DNA of 6,723 nt, taken from contig CALCIC010000397.1 in the NCBI GenBank assembly GCA_937907405.1, positions 1 to 6,723 on the forward strand, given 5' to 3'. The position numbers were made by a program, and so were the translations under genes. The notes beneath the pieces were generated by a model. The model saw nothing but the letters and a program-made list of their open reading frames with translations, was not told where the DNA came from and made no database searches. This stretch comes from an uncultured Isosphaeraceae bacterium (lineage in GTDB: Bacteria > Planctomycetota > Planctomycetia > Isosphaerales > Isosphaeraceae). This document shows positions 1-5,914 of this stretch, piece after piece (the stretch's first letter is position 1; every line of letters starts with the position of its first letter).

Positions 1-410
1 TGGTGCTCCAGGTCGCGCTCGGCCAGCGCGAGCACGTCACGATCTTCGGCGACAAGCTCCTCACGCCCGACGGCACCTGCATCCGCGACTATATCCACGT
101 CGACGACCTGGCCTCGGCCCACATCTCGGCGCTTGAGCGGCTGGAGCCGGGCGTCGAATTCCAGTGCAACCTCGGCACCGGCCAGGGGACGAGCGTCAAG
201 GAAGTGGTCGACGCCTGCCGGCGGATCACCGGCCGCGCGATCCCGGCCGTGATCGCCGGCCCCCGCGCCGGCGACCCTCCCGCCCTCGTCGCCGACGCCG
301 GCCTCGCCCGGAGCGAACTCGGCTGGACCCCCCGGTTTACCAGCATCGCCCCGATCGTCGAATCCGCCTGGCGATGGCACCAGAAACACCCCCGGGGATA
401 CGGCGACTGA
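1..410 (+). CDS. galE: UDP-glucose 4-epimerase, C-terminal part (5' end outside window)
   Basis: GalE interconverts UDP-galactose and UDP-glucose in the cytoplasm (Leloir pathway) using tightly bound NAD. The reading frame is open from the window edge and ends with TGA at 408-410. About 135 residues are visible of a family length near 330-340, so the NAD-binding Rossmann half and the catalytic YxxxK lie upstream of the window; the GTG at 3 is internal, not a start. The visible part shows family hallmarks: IFG followed by DGTCIRDYIHVDDLASAH (UDP-sugar binding region), then NLGTGQGTSV, PRAGDPPALVAD, and a C-terminal W-x-W-H-Q-K-H-P-R-G-Y end closely resembling the E. coli GalE tail. It converges with the transporter array on the opposite strand, 165 bp away. 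Related NDP-sugar epimerases share the fold, but the RDYIHV and RxGDxPA blocks together favour GalE. Confidence 0.93.
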   Translation, partial: VLQVALGQREHVTIFGDKLLTPDGTCIRDYIHVDDLASAHISALERLEPGVEFQCNLGTGQGTSVKEVVDACRRITGRAIPAVIAGPRAGDPPALVADAGLARSELGWTPRFTSIAPIVESAWRWHQKHPRGYGD

Positions 411-415
411 TCGGG

Positions 416-435
416 CTCGGCTCGGCTCGGCTCGG
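416..435. repeat. Pentanucleotide tandem repeat (CTCGG)x4
   Basis: Four perfect head-to-tail copies of CTCGG begin five bases after the galE stop codon, preceded by a partial TCGGG. The repeat lies outside any supported gene. Short arrays like this can vary by slipped-strand replication; no function is visible. Confidence 0.85.
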
Positions 436-506
436 GGAGCGGGCTTGCTTGGACCGCGACGCGAGGAGTGAAACCGCGGACGATGCATGCGCCGAGCTCT
501 CGCGCC

Positions 507-542
507 GGCCCTCGCTCTCGCGACGGCCCTCGCTCTCGCGAC
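507..542. repeat. Two perfect 18-bp tandem repeats with hairpin potential
   Basis: The unit GGCCCTCGCTCTCGCGAC occurs twice without mismatch (507-524, 525-542). A decayed partial copy (GCTCTCGCGCC) precedes it and a GGC follows. Read on the minus strand, each unit gives TCGC-GAGA-GCGA, a 4-bp stem closed by a GNRA-type tetraloop. In the first unit flanking GGCC sequences add an outer 4-bp stem across a G-G mismatch. The units lie 34-69 bases beyond the stop of the last gene of the minus-strand array, where they could form consecutive hairpins at the mRNA 3' end. The structural role is inferred. Confidence 0.85.
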
Positions 543-548
543 GGCGCC

Positions 549-568
549 GCCCCGATCGAGGAGGGGGC
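549..568 (-). terminator. Candidate 3' stem after the transporter array (weak)
   Basis: GCCCC (549-553) and GGGGC (564-568) form a 5-bp all-GC stem with a 10-nt loop, located 8 bases past the stop codon of the last minus-strand gene. There is no downstream U-tract, so it would be at best a 3'-end stabilising or factor-dependent structure. Confidence 0.2.
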
Positions 569-575
569 CTGGTCC

Positions 576-803
576 TCAGCCGGCCTTTCTCGGCGCGAAG
601 TGGTAGCAGTAGAACAGGCCCGACAGGAGGAGCAGGGCGCCCCACCAGAGGTCGGCGTGGAGCCAGGCCAGGACGACCGGACGCTCGGGGGGATACGCCA
701 GGTGGTAAAGGCCCTCGCCGGTGATCACCACTCCGTAGAAGGCCAGGAGCACGCCGACGAAGAACCAGATCGAGACGGCCTCGGGCTTCGAAGTCGAGGT
801 CAT
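576..803 (-). CDS. Small two-helix membrane protein, putative partner of upstream symporter (75 aa)
   Basis: No named family is recognised. The 75-residue protein has a short polar N-terminus (MTSTSKPEA), a first hydrophobic helix at about residues 10-28 containing G-V-L-L-A-F-Y-G (17-24), a 20-residue loop with PPERP, a second helix at about 52-68 starting with D-L-W-W-G (51-55), and a basic tail. It begins 20 bp after the symporter stop and ends the array. It resembles the 76-aa protein behind the other symporter: the GxLLAxxG motif is at identical residue numbers and LWWG opens the second helix in both. SSS transporters with small membrane partners are known (YjcH with ActP, YhdT with PanF), so an accessory-subunit role is inferred from position. 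The frame is open far upstream inside the symporter gene; ATG 803 was chosen because it follows that gene's stop and leaves a compact protein matching its paralogue's length. Confidence 0.8.
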   Translation of the reverse strand: MTSTSKPEAVSIWFFVGVLLAFYGVVITGEGLYHLAYPPERPVVLAWLHADLWWGALLLLSGLFYCYHFAPRKAG

Positions 804-823
804 GGTCGGCCCGCCTTTCCCCG

Positions 824-2542
824 TCACCAGAAGTAGAGGTTGAGGGCCACGAACACCACGGCCACGGCGTACGCCCAGAAAATCGGCCGACGCCAGAGCG
901 CGACGTCGTTCTCGGAGGGGATCGGCGTGCAGCCGTAGACCAGCCCGACCAACTCCGAATCGGGCTTGGGACGGGTCGCGAGGCTCACGACGACCGTGAC
1001 GACGACGCAGATGATCCACGACCAGAGGCCGCGATAGAGGTTCTCGGCCATGTCCTTGGCGTGGGGCGACAGGGCCACGTACCGCAGGGCGGAGGGGTCG
1101 AGCTTCACCCAGGCCCACATCGCGATCGACGACAGCGTGCCGGTCAAGAGGCCCCAGAAGCCCCCCGCCGAGGTCGCGCGCTTCCAGAGCATCCCCAGGA
1201 TCACGGTGCCGAACAGCGGGGCGATGAAGAAGCTGAAGAGCGCCTGGACGTAGTCCATGATGCTCTCGAACTCCATCACCAGGTACGCCGTGCCGATGCT
1301 GACCATCACCCCGAGGATCGTGCACCAGCGGCCCATTGCGACGTAATGCGCGTCGTCGGCGTCGGGCTTGATGAACGCCCGATAGAGATCGTAGGTCCAG
1401 ACCGTCGCGAAGGCGCTGACGTTGCCCGCCATTCCCGCCATGAAGCCGGCGATCAGCGCCGTGATCCCCAGGCCGAGCAGCCCCGGGCCGCAATAGCGGG
1501 CGAGCATCAGGGGCAGGACTTCGTTGTAGCTGTGGCCGCCGGTAGCCACCGCCTCGGCCTCGCCGACGAGCTTCTCGGGCAGGAGCGCCAGGCCCAGCAG
1601 GCCGGGGACGATCACGATGAACGGCACCATCATCTTGAACGCCGCGCCGATGATCGGGGCCATCTTGGCGGCGCGGAGGTCCTTGGCGGCGAGCACCCGC
1701 TGGACGACCAGGAAGTCGGTCGTCCAGTAGCCGAACGAGATCACCCAGCCGAGGCCGAAGACGATCCCCGTCCAGTGGACCCCCATCGGGTTGTCCTGAA
1801 AGCTCCCCAGCGTGCTCCAGGCGTGCGTGAAGTCGGTCCGGCCGAGCTGCTCGGCGATCCTCGCCTGCAAGCCGGCCCAGCCGCCGGCCTCGTACAGCCC
1901 GAGGATCGGGATCAACAGCGCCCCGGCCCAGATCAACACGAACTGGAGCACCTCGTTGAAGATCGCCGACCGAAGCCCGCCGAGCGCGACGTACGCGGCG
2001 ACCGTCAGCGACGACGCCCAGATGCTGAAGTTGATGTCCCAGCCCAGCACCACCTTCATCACCAGGGCCATCGAGTACATGTTGATGCCGCTCATCAGAA
2101 CGGTCATGAACGCGAACGAGACGGCCGCGAGCGCCCGGCTCGATTCGCCGAACCGGAGTTGGAGGTAGCCGGGGACCGAGTGGGTCTTGGAGATGTAATA
2201 GAACGGCATCATGACGACGCCCAGGAAGAGCATCGCCGGGATCGCGCCGATCCAGTACCAGTGGACCGCGAGCAGGCCGTACTGGTACGACGCGGCGGCC
2301 CACCCCATCAGTTCGAGCGAGCCGAGGTTGGCCGACAGGAAGCTGAGCCCGGCGATCCAGGCGGTCATCTCACGGCCGGCCATGAAGAAGTCTTCGCCGG
2401 TCTGGGTCTGTCCCTTCAAGTACAGGCCGATGGCCAGCACCATGGCGAAATAGGCGGCGATGATCACCAGATCGGCGACGCCGAGCGAGAACAGCCGCTC
2501 GGCGGGCGGGGCGGCGGCGACGATGAGAGGGAGGCCCGGCAT
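824..2542 (-). CDS. Sodium:solute symporter family transporter (SSS/SLC5), second copy, 572 aa
   Basis: Inner-membrane secondary transporter of the SSS family (vSGLT, PutP), usually importing sugars or other small solutes with Na+. About 14 hydrophobic segments are visible, fitting the 14-TM SGLT topology. Family blocks include DFFMAGR (51-57), ANLGSLELMG (71-80), GGLRSAIFNEVLQF (188-201), GYWTTDFLVVQR (271-282) and MAGNVSAFATVWTYDLY (371-387). Aligned by eye to vSGLT, pocket residues Tyr263, Lys294 and Gln428 are kept (Tyr272, Lys303, Gln433), while Gln69, Glu88 and Asn260 become Glu77, Tyr96 and Ser269. The Na2-site Ser364/Ser365 become Ala369/Gly370, so Na+ coupling is uncertain. The start ATG has a strong GAGGAGG upstream. 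It lies 19 bp after one small membrane-protein gene and 20 bp before another. Substrate is unknown; the galM/galE context suggests a hexose. Confidence 0.92.
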   Translation of the reverse strand: MPGLPLIVAAAPPAERLFSLGVADLVIIAAYFAMVLAIGLYLKGQTQTGEDFFMAGREMTAWIAGLSFLSANLGSLELMGWAAASYQYGLLAVHWYWIGAIPAMLFLGVVMMPFYYISKTHSVPGYLQLRFGESSRALAAVSFAFMTVLMSGINMYSMALVMKVVLGWDINFSIWASSLTVAAYVALGGLRSAIFNEVLQFVLIWAGALLIPILGLYEAGGWAGLQARIAEQLGRTDFTHAWSTLGSFQDNPMGVHWTGIVFGLGWVISFGYWTTDFLVVQRVLAAKDLRAAKMAPIIGAAFKMMVPFIVIVPGLLGLALLPEKLVGEAEAVATGGHSYNEVLPLMLARYCGPGLLGLGITALIAGFMAGMAGNVSAFATVWTYDLYRAFIKPDADDAHYVAMGRWCTILGVMVSIGTAYLVMEFESIMDYVQALFSFFIAPLFGTVILGMLWKRATSAGGFWGLLTGTLSSIAMWAWVKLDPSALRYVALSPHAKDMAENLYRGLWSWIICVVVTVVVSLATRPKPDSELVGLVYGCTPIPSENDVALWRRPIFWAYAVAVVFVALNLYFW

Positions 2543-2552
2543 GGTCGCGTCG

Positions 2553-2559
2553 CCTCCTC
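2553..2559 (-). promoter_or_regulatory. Shine-Dalgarno GAGGAGG of the second symporter
   Basis: GAGGAGG on the minus strand lies 10 bases before the ATG at 2542, inside the 19-bp gap. It is the strongest ribosome-binding site in the array and fixes this start, giving a protein with a slightly longer N-terminus than the first symporter. Confidence 0.65.
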
Positions 2560-2561
2560 GA

Positions 2562-2792
2562 TCAGGGGTTCTGAGCGGCCGCGATCAGCCGCGCCGTGGC
2601 GCGGCGGCCGTAGTGGAACATGGCGCCGCCGAAGATCAGCATCGCCAGGCCCCACCACAGGTTGACGTTGACGCCGAGCGACCGATCGTAGAGCGCCGGG
2701 TCTGTGAAATGCGTCGCCAGCCCGAAGACCGCCAGCAACGCGCCGATGATCAAAAACAGGAGGCCGATGGGCGTGCGGATGTCGAGGTTCAT
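2562..2792 (-). CDS. Small two-helix membrane protein, putative partner of upstream symporter (76 aa)
   Basis: No named family is recognised. The 76-aa protein has a first helix at about residues 9-27 (G-A-L-L-A-V-F-G at 17-24), a loop with TDPALYDRSLG, a second helix at about 44-60 starting N-L-W-W-G (44-48), and a positively charged tail with GRR and TAR, which suggests a cytoplasmic C-terminus by the positive-inside rule. It starts 18 bp after the first symporter's stop and ends 19 bp before the second symporter's start, so it is almost certainly co-transcribed with both. It is a diverged paralogue of the 75-aa protein at the end of the array. Role inferred: a stabilising or regulatory subunit of the adjacent symporter. 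The ribosome-binding site is weak (AAGG 11 bases upstream), consistent with translational coupling to the preceding gene. Confidence 0.82.
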   Translation of the reverse strand: MNLDIRTPIGLLFLIIGALLAVFGLATHFTDPALYDRSLGVNVNLWWGLAMLIFGGAMFHYGRRATARLIAAAQNP

Positions 2793-2810
2793 CGGGATTG
2801 AAGCCTTGTC

Positions 2811-4664
2811 TTATCTGAAGATCACGTTGAGGGCGACGGCCGCGATGATGACGGCCGCGCCGAGGGCGGCGGGGCGCTTGTACCAGGTCTGCTCCTCGTC
2901 GACCGTGTGCGGGGTCATCGAGTAGACGAGTCCGACCAATTCCTCGTCCTTGTGCGGCCTGGTGAAGAGGCTGACGACGACCGTGACCACGAGGCAGGCC
3001 GCGAATGCGAAGATCGCCGACCAGAACGACTGCGCCATCACCTCGCGGTAGGTGTGGAGGTTGGCGATCCAGGCCCCCTTGATCCCCCACTCGCTTCCCA
3101 TGGGAAGCGTGAGCGCGTGGTGGATGGTCGCGGCGACGATCCCCGAGAGCAGGCCGAAGAACGCCCCGTCGGCGGTGGCCCGCTTCCAGAACATGCCGAG
3201 GAGGAACGTCGCCAGAAGCGGGGCGTTGACGAACGCGAAGACGAGTTGGAGCAGGTCCATGATGTTGTTGAACCGAGCGGCGACGTACGCCGCCGCGATC
3301 GAGAACGCCGTGCCGAAGAGGGTGGCGAAATGCCCCATCCACAGGTAATGCTTGTCGCTCGCCTGGGGCTTGATGTAGGCCTGGTAGATGTCGAAGGTCC
3401 AGACCGTGTTGAACGCCGTGACGTTGCCGGCCATCCCCGACATGAAGCTCGCCAACAAGGCCGTGAGGCCGAGGCCGAGCAGCCCGGTTGGGAAATAATG
3501 GAGCAGCATGTTGGGGATCGCCATGTCGTAGTCGAGCTCGGGCTTGCCGTCGGCGTCGAGCATGATCTCGCCGCTGACGAAGTCGACCTTGGCCGGGATC
3601 AACCCCTTGCCCGCCGCCGCCGCCGCCGCCGCGTTTCTGAAGGCGTCGGTCTGGTCGTCCGGCTTGTCGGCGTTGAGGACCTTCTCGGCGACGTCGGGGA
3701 CGAGTTCGGCGGCCGTCGGCGTGGGCAGGGCGACGGCGATCAGGCCCGGCAGAATGACCAGGAACGGGAAGATCATCTTGGGGACCGCCGCGATCAACGG
3801 AGTCCGGCGCGCGGACCTCATCGAGTCGGCCGCCATGGCCCGCTGGATCACCAGGAAGTCGGTGCACCAGTAGCCGAACGAGAGCACGAATCCCAACCCC
3901 ATCGCCAGGCCGAAGACCTCGACCCCGAAGGGGCTCGTCGCCGGGTCGGTCATCCCTTGCCAGGCGTGGCCGAAGCCCGACGGCGCCTTCTCAAGCAGCC
4001 CTTCCCAACCGCCGACGCTCTTGAGGCCCAGGCAGACCAGCGGAAAGAACCCGGCGACGATCAGGAAGAACTGGAGCACCTCGTTGTAGATCGCGCTCGT
4101 GAGCCCCCCCAGGTAGACGTACCCCAGCGTGATCAGGGCCGAGACCAGGATGCTGATGTGGAAGATCCAGCTCATCGGCAGGCCGGCCGCCCGCATCGGC
4201 GCGTCGAAGATGTGCAGGGTCACGATCAACTTGGCCATCACGTACATCGAGATCCCCGACGACATGATCGTCATCAGGGCGAACGTGATGGCGTTCAGCC
4301 CCCGGGTCTTCTCGTCGAACCGCAGGCGGAGGTATTCGGGGGTCGACCGGGCGCGCGAGCCGTAGTAGAACGGCATCATGAAGATGCCGACGAACACCAT
4401 CGCCGGGATCGCCCCCAGCCAGTAGAAGTGCGCGGTGGCGATCCCGTACTTGGCCCCCGAGGCGGCCATGCCGATCACCTCCTGCGCCCCCAGGTTGGCC
4501 GAGATGAACGCCAGGCCCGCCACCCACGCGGGGATCGACCGCCCCGACAGGAAGAAGTCGGTGCTGGTCTTCATGTACCGCTTCAGCGAGAAGCCGATCC
4601 CCAGTACGAAGGCGAAGTAGATCACCATGATCAAGTAATCGATCCACGCCAGTGTCGTATGCAT
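2811..4664 (-). CDS. Sodium:solute symporter family transporter (SSS/SLC5), first copy, 617 aa
   Basis: SSS-family inner-membrane transporter, paralogous to the 572-aa symporter downstream. About 14 hydrophobic segments are visible, the first at residues 8-25. Shared blocks are DFFLSGR (36-42), ANLGAQEVIG (56-65), GGLTSAIYNEVLQF (186-199), GYWCTDFLVIQR (264-275) and MAGNVTAFNTVWTFDIY (411-427). Against vSGLT, Tyr265, Lys296 and Gln473 match the sugar-gate and pocket residues Tyr263, Lys294 and Gln428. Glu62, Tyr81 and Ser262 replace Gln69, Glu88 and Asn260. At the Na2 site Ser409 is kept but the second serine is Gly410. Compared with its paralogue it carries about 47 extra residues between the helices ending near 315 and starting near 393, including seven alanines (345-351). 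AGGA lies 6 bases before the ATG. An 86-bp spacer separates it from galM; a small membrane-protein gene follows after 18 bp. Confidence 0.92.
   Translation of the reverse strand: MHTTLAWIDYLIMVIYFAFVLGIGFSLKRYMKTSTDFFLSGRSIPAWVAGLAFISANLGAQEVIGMAASGAKYGIATAHFYWLGAIPAMVFVGIFMMPFYYGSRARSTPEYLRLRFDEKTRGLNAITFALMTIMSSGISMYVMAKLIVTLHIFDAPMRAAGLPMSWIFHISILVSALITLGYVYLGGLTSAIYNEVLQFFLIVAGFFPLVCLGLKSVGGWEGLLEKAPSGFGHAWQGMTDPATSPFGVEVFGLAMGLGFVLSFGYWCTDFLVIQRAMAADSMRSARRTPLIAAVPKMIFPFLVILPGLIAVALPTPTAAELVPDVAEKVLNADKPDDQTDAFRNAAAAAAAGKGLIPAKVDFVSGEIMLDADGKPELDYDMAIPNMLLHYFPTGLLGLGLTALLASFMSGMAGNVTAFNTVWTFDIYQAYIKPQASDKHYLWMGHFATLFGTAFSIAAAYVAARFNNIMDLLQLVFAFVNAPLLATFLLGMFWKRATADGAFFGLLSGIVAATIHHALTLPMGSEWGIKGAWIANLHTYREVMAQSFWSAIFAFAACLVVTVVVSLFTRPHKDEELVGLVYSMTPHTVDEEQTWYKRPAALGAAVIIAAVALNVIFR
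3611..3631. repeat. Trinucleotide repeat (CCG)x7 inside the first symporter
   Basis: Seven CCG units in a row; on the coding strand this reads as seven GCG alanine codons (residues 345-351 of the 617-aa symporter). The repeat is in frame, so copy-number change would lengthen or shorten the alanine run without disrupting the gene. It lies in the extra-membrane loop that the paralogue lacks. Confidence 0.9.
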
Positions 4665-4683
4665 GCTCGTTCCTATCGGACGC

Positions 4684-4725
4684 GAGACGGCGCGTCGCCG
4701 CTCGCGAGGGGCCTCGGGGCGTCTC
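4684..4725 (-). other. Inverted-repeat-rich spacer between galM and the first symporter
   Basis: Within the 86-bp gap 4665-4750, GAGACG (4684-4689) and CGTCTC (4720-4725) can form a 6-bp closing stem. Inside lie GGCG-N3-CGCC (4689-4699, sharing one base with the outer stem) and CGAG-N4-CTCG (about 4705-4716). The RNA could fold as a small branched structure just upstream of the symporter's ribosome-binding site. It could be an intercistronic processing or attenuation element, but GC-rich DNA gives such stems by chance. Confidence 0.3.
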
Positions 4726-4750
4726 GGGGAAGGGGGATCGCGGTCTCGGC

Positions 4751-5902
4751 TTACTTCACCGAGAACGCGAAGACCGTCGTCTGGGTGTACTTCTGGCCCG
4801 GTTCGAGGACCGTGCTGGGGAAGTTCGGCTGGTTGATCGAGTCCGGGAAGTGCTGGGTCTCCAGGCAGAGCGCCTGGTGCTGCTTGTACGCGACGCCGGC
4901 CTTCCCCTTGTTGGTGCCGTCGAGGAAGTTGCCGGTGTAGAACTGGACGCCCGGCTCGGTCGTCGACACCGTCATCTCACGCCCCGACTTGGGGTCGAAG
5001 ACCCGCGCCGCCAGGCCCATCCGGCCCTTCGGCTTGTCGAGCACGAAGTTGTGGTCGAAGCCCTGCGGGGTGTTGTCGAGCAGGCTGATGAGGAACCCGA
5101 GCTGCGACGGCTTGCGGAGGTCGAACGTCGTCTCCGCGACGGGGGCGATCTCGCCGGTGGGGATCAGCGCGTCGTCGACCGGCGTGTAGTTGCTGGCGTA
5201 CAGCGTCACCTGGTGGCCGCGGATCGAGTCGCCGTGCTTGCCGCCCAGGTTGAAGTAGCTGTGGTTCGACAGGTTCACCGGCGTGGCCTTGTCGGTCTCC
5301 GCAGTGTACTTGATCTCCAGCTTGTCATCGGCCGTCACGGTGAACAGGACGCTGACCGTCAGATTGCCCGGATACCCTTCCTCGCCGTCGGGGCTGACGT
5401 ACGACATCCGAACCGACGGCCCGTCGCCGCTCTCCAGTTCCTCGGCCTTCCAGACGACCTTGTCGAAGCCCTTGAGCCCGCCGTGCAGCGCGTTGGGGCC
5501 GTTGTTGGCCGCCAGCGTGTACTCCTTGCCGTTGAGCGTGAACTTCCCCTTGGCGATCCGGTTGGCGACCCGGCCGACGGTGGCGCCGAAATACGGATGC
5601 GTCCCCAGATACCCGTTCAGGTCGTCGAAGCCGAGCACGACGTCGTCGAGTTCGCCGTCGCGGTCGGGCGTCTCGATCGACGTGATGATCGCCCCGTAGG
5701 TCATGACCTTGACCGTGAGCCGACCGTTCTTGAGCACGTAAAGGTCGACGGTCTTGCCGTCGGGCGTCTTGCCGAATGCCAGCTTGCTCACGGTTCCAGC
5801 CTCCGCGTTCGTCGCGCCGGTCAGTCCCAAAACGGCCGTCGCGAGAACAAGCCCCACGGCGACGGCGGACGCCCGCGTCGTTGAATAGATAAACGTGTTC
5901 AT
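4751..5902 (-). CDS. galM: Exported galactose mutarotase (aldose 1-epimerase), 383 aa
   Basis: GalM interconverts the alpha and beta anomers of galactose and related aldoses. The expected catalytic residues are present: His140 in NALHGG, His214 in LSNHSYFNLGG (catalytic acid), Asp283 in GFDHNF and Glu316 in TEPGVQFYTGNFLDG (catalytic base), plus GRVANRI at 110-116. An N-terminal signal peptide is visible: hydrophobic residues about 11-30 ending in A-E-A (33-35) before Gly36, so the mature enzyme should act outside the inner membrane. Length without the signal (about 348) fits the family. The frame is open up to 6025, but ATG 5902 is chosen because the signal peptide follows directly and GAGG (5909-5912) sits 6 bases upstream. 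It is the first gene of the minus-strand array, 86 bp ahead of the first symporter, suggesting extracytoplasmic sugar conditioning before uptake. Secreted mutarotases are known in several bacteria. Confidence 0.94.
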   Translation of the reverse strand: MNTFIYSTTRASAVAVGLVLATAVLGLTGATNAEAGTVSKLAFGKTPDGKTVDLYVLKNGRLTVKVMTYGAIITSIETPDRDGELDDVVLGFDDLNGYLGTHPYFGATVGRVANRIAKGKFTLNGKEYTLAANNGPNALHGGLKGFDKVVWKAEELESGDGPSVRMSYVSPDGEEGYPGNLTVSVLFTVTADDKLEIKYTAETDKATPVNLSNHSYFNLGGKHGDSIRGHQVTLYASNYTPVDDALIPTGEIAPVAETTFDLRKPSQLGFLISLLDNTPQGFDHNFVLDKPKGRMGLAARVFDPKSGREMTVSTTEPGVQFYTGNFLDGTNKGKAGVAYKQHQALCLETQHFPDSINQPNFPSTVLEPGQKYTQTTVFAFSVK

Positions 5903-5914
5903 GCGAAACCTCGA

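Larger units (their letters stand above)
411..575. other. Convergent intergenic region galE / small membrane protein
   Basis: This 165-bp gap separates two genes transcribed toward each other, so transcription from both sides must end here. It contains the CTCGG array, an imperfect dyad CCGCG (454-458) / CGCGG (475-479), the two 18-bp direct repeats and a GC stem next to the minus-strand stop. No T-run follows any stem on either strand, so a classical intrinsic terminator is not visible. The frames open across it give Arg/Ser-rich low-complexity translations driven by the repeats and are not supported as genes. Confidence 0.8.

Noticed and set aside
3..410. GTG at position 3 as the true start of galE
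   Set aside because: The visible protein starts mid-domain relative to the GalE family; the gene clearly continues beyond the window edge.
411..575. CRISPR-like array
   Set aside because: The 18-bp units are contiguous with no spacers and only two are perfect.
576..2303. 575-codon minus-strand frame reaching upstream from the 75-aa protein through the second symporter gene
   Set aside because: Upstream of 803 the translation is Arg/Gly/Pro-rich noise out of frame with the symporter. Only the last 75 codons look like protein.
1061..2665. Long plus-strand open frame (534 codons) antisense to the second symporter
   Set aside because: Its translation is His/Arg/Asp/Glu/Gln-rich low complexity, typical of the complement of a high-GC membrane-protein gene. 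The minus strand encodes a clear SSS transporter.
2464..3867. 467-codon minus-strand frame overlapping the first symporter, the 76-aa gene and the start of the second symporter
   Set aside because: Out of frame with three well-supported genes, with Arg/His/Pro-rich translation.
2907..4940. Long plus-strand open frame (677 codons) antisense to the first symporter
   Set aside because: Same charged low-complexity pattern, with no domain; it also runs into the end of galM.
4652..5884. 410-codon plus-strand frame antisense to galM
   Set aside because: Val/Arg/Asp-rich antisense shadow of a gene with all catalytic residues intact on the other strand.
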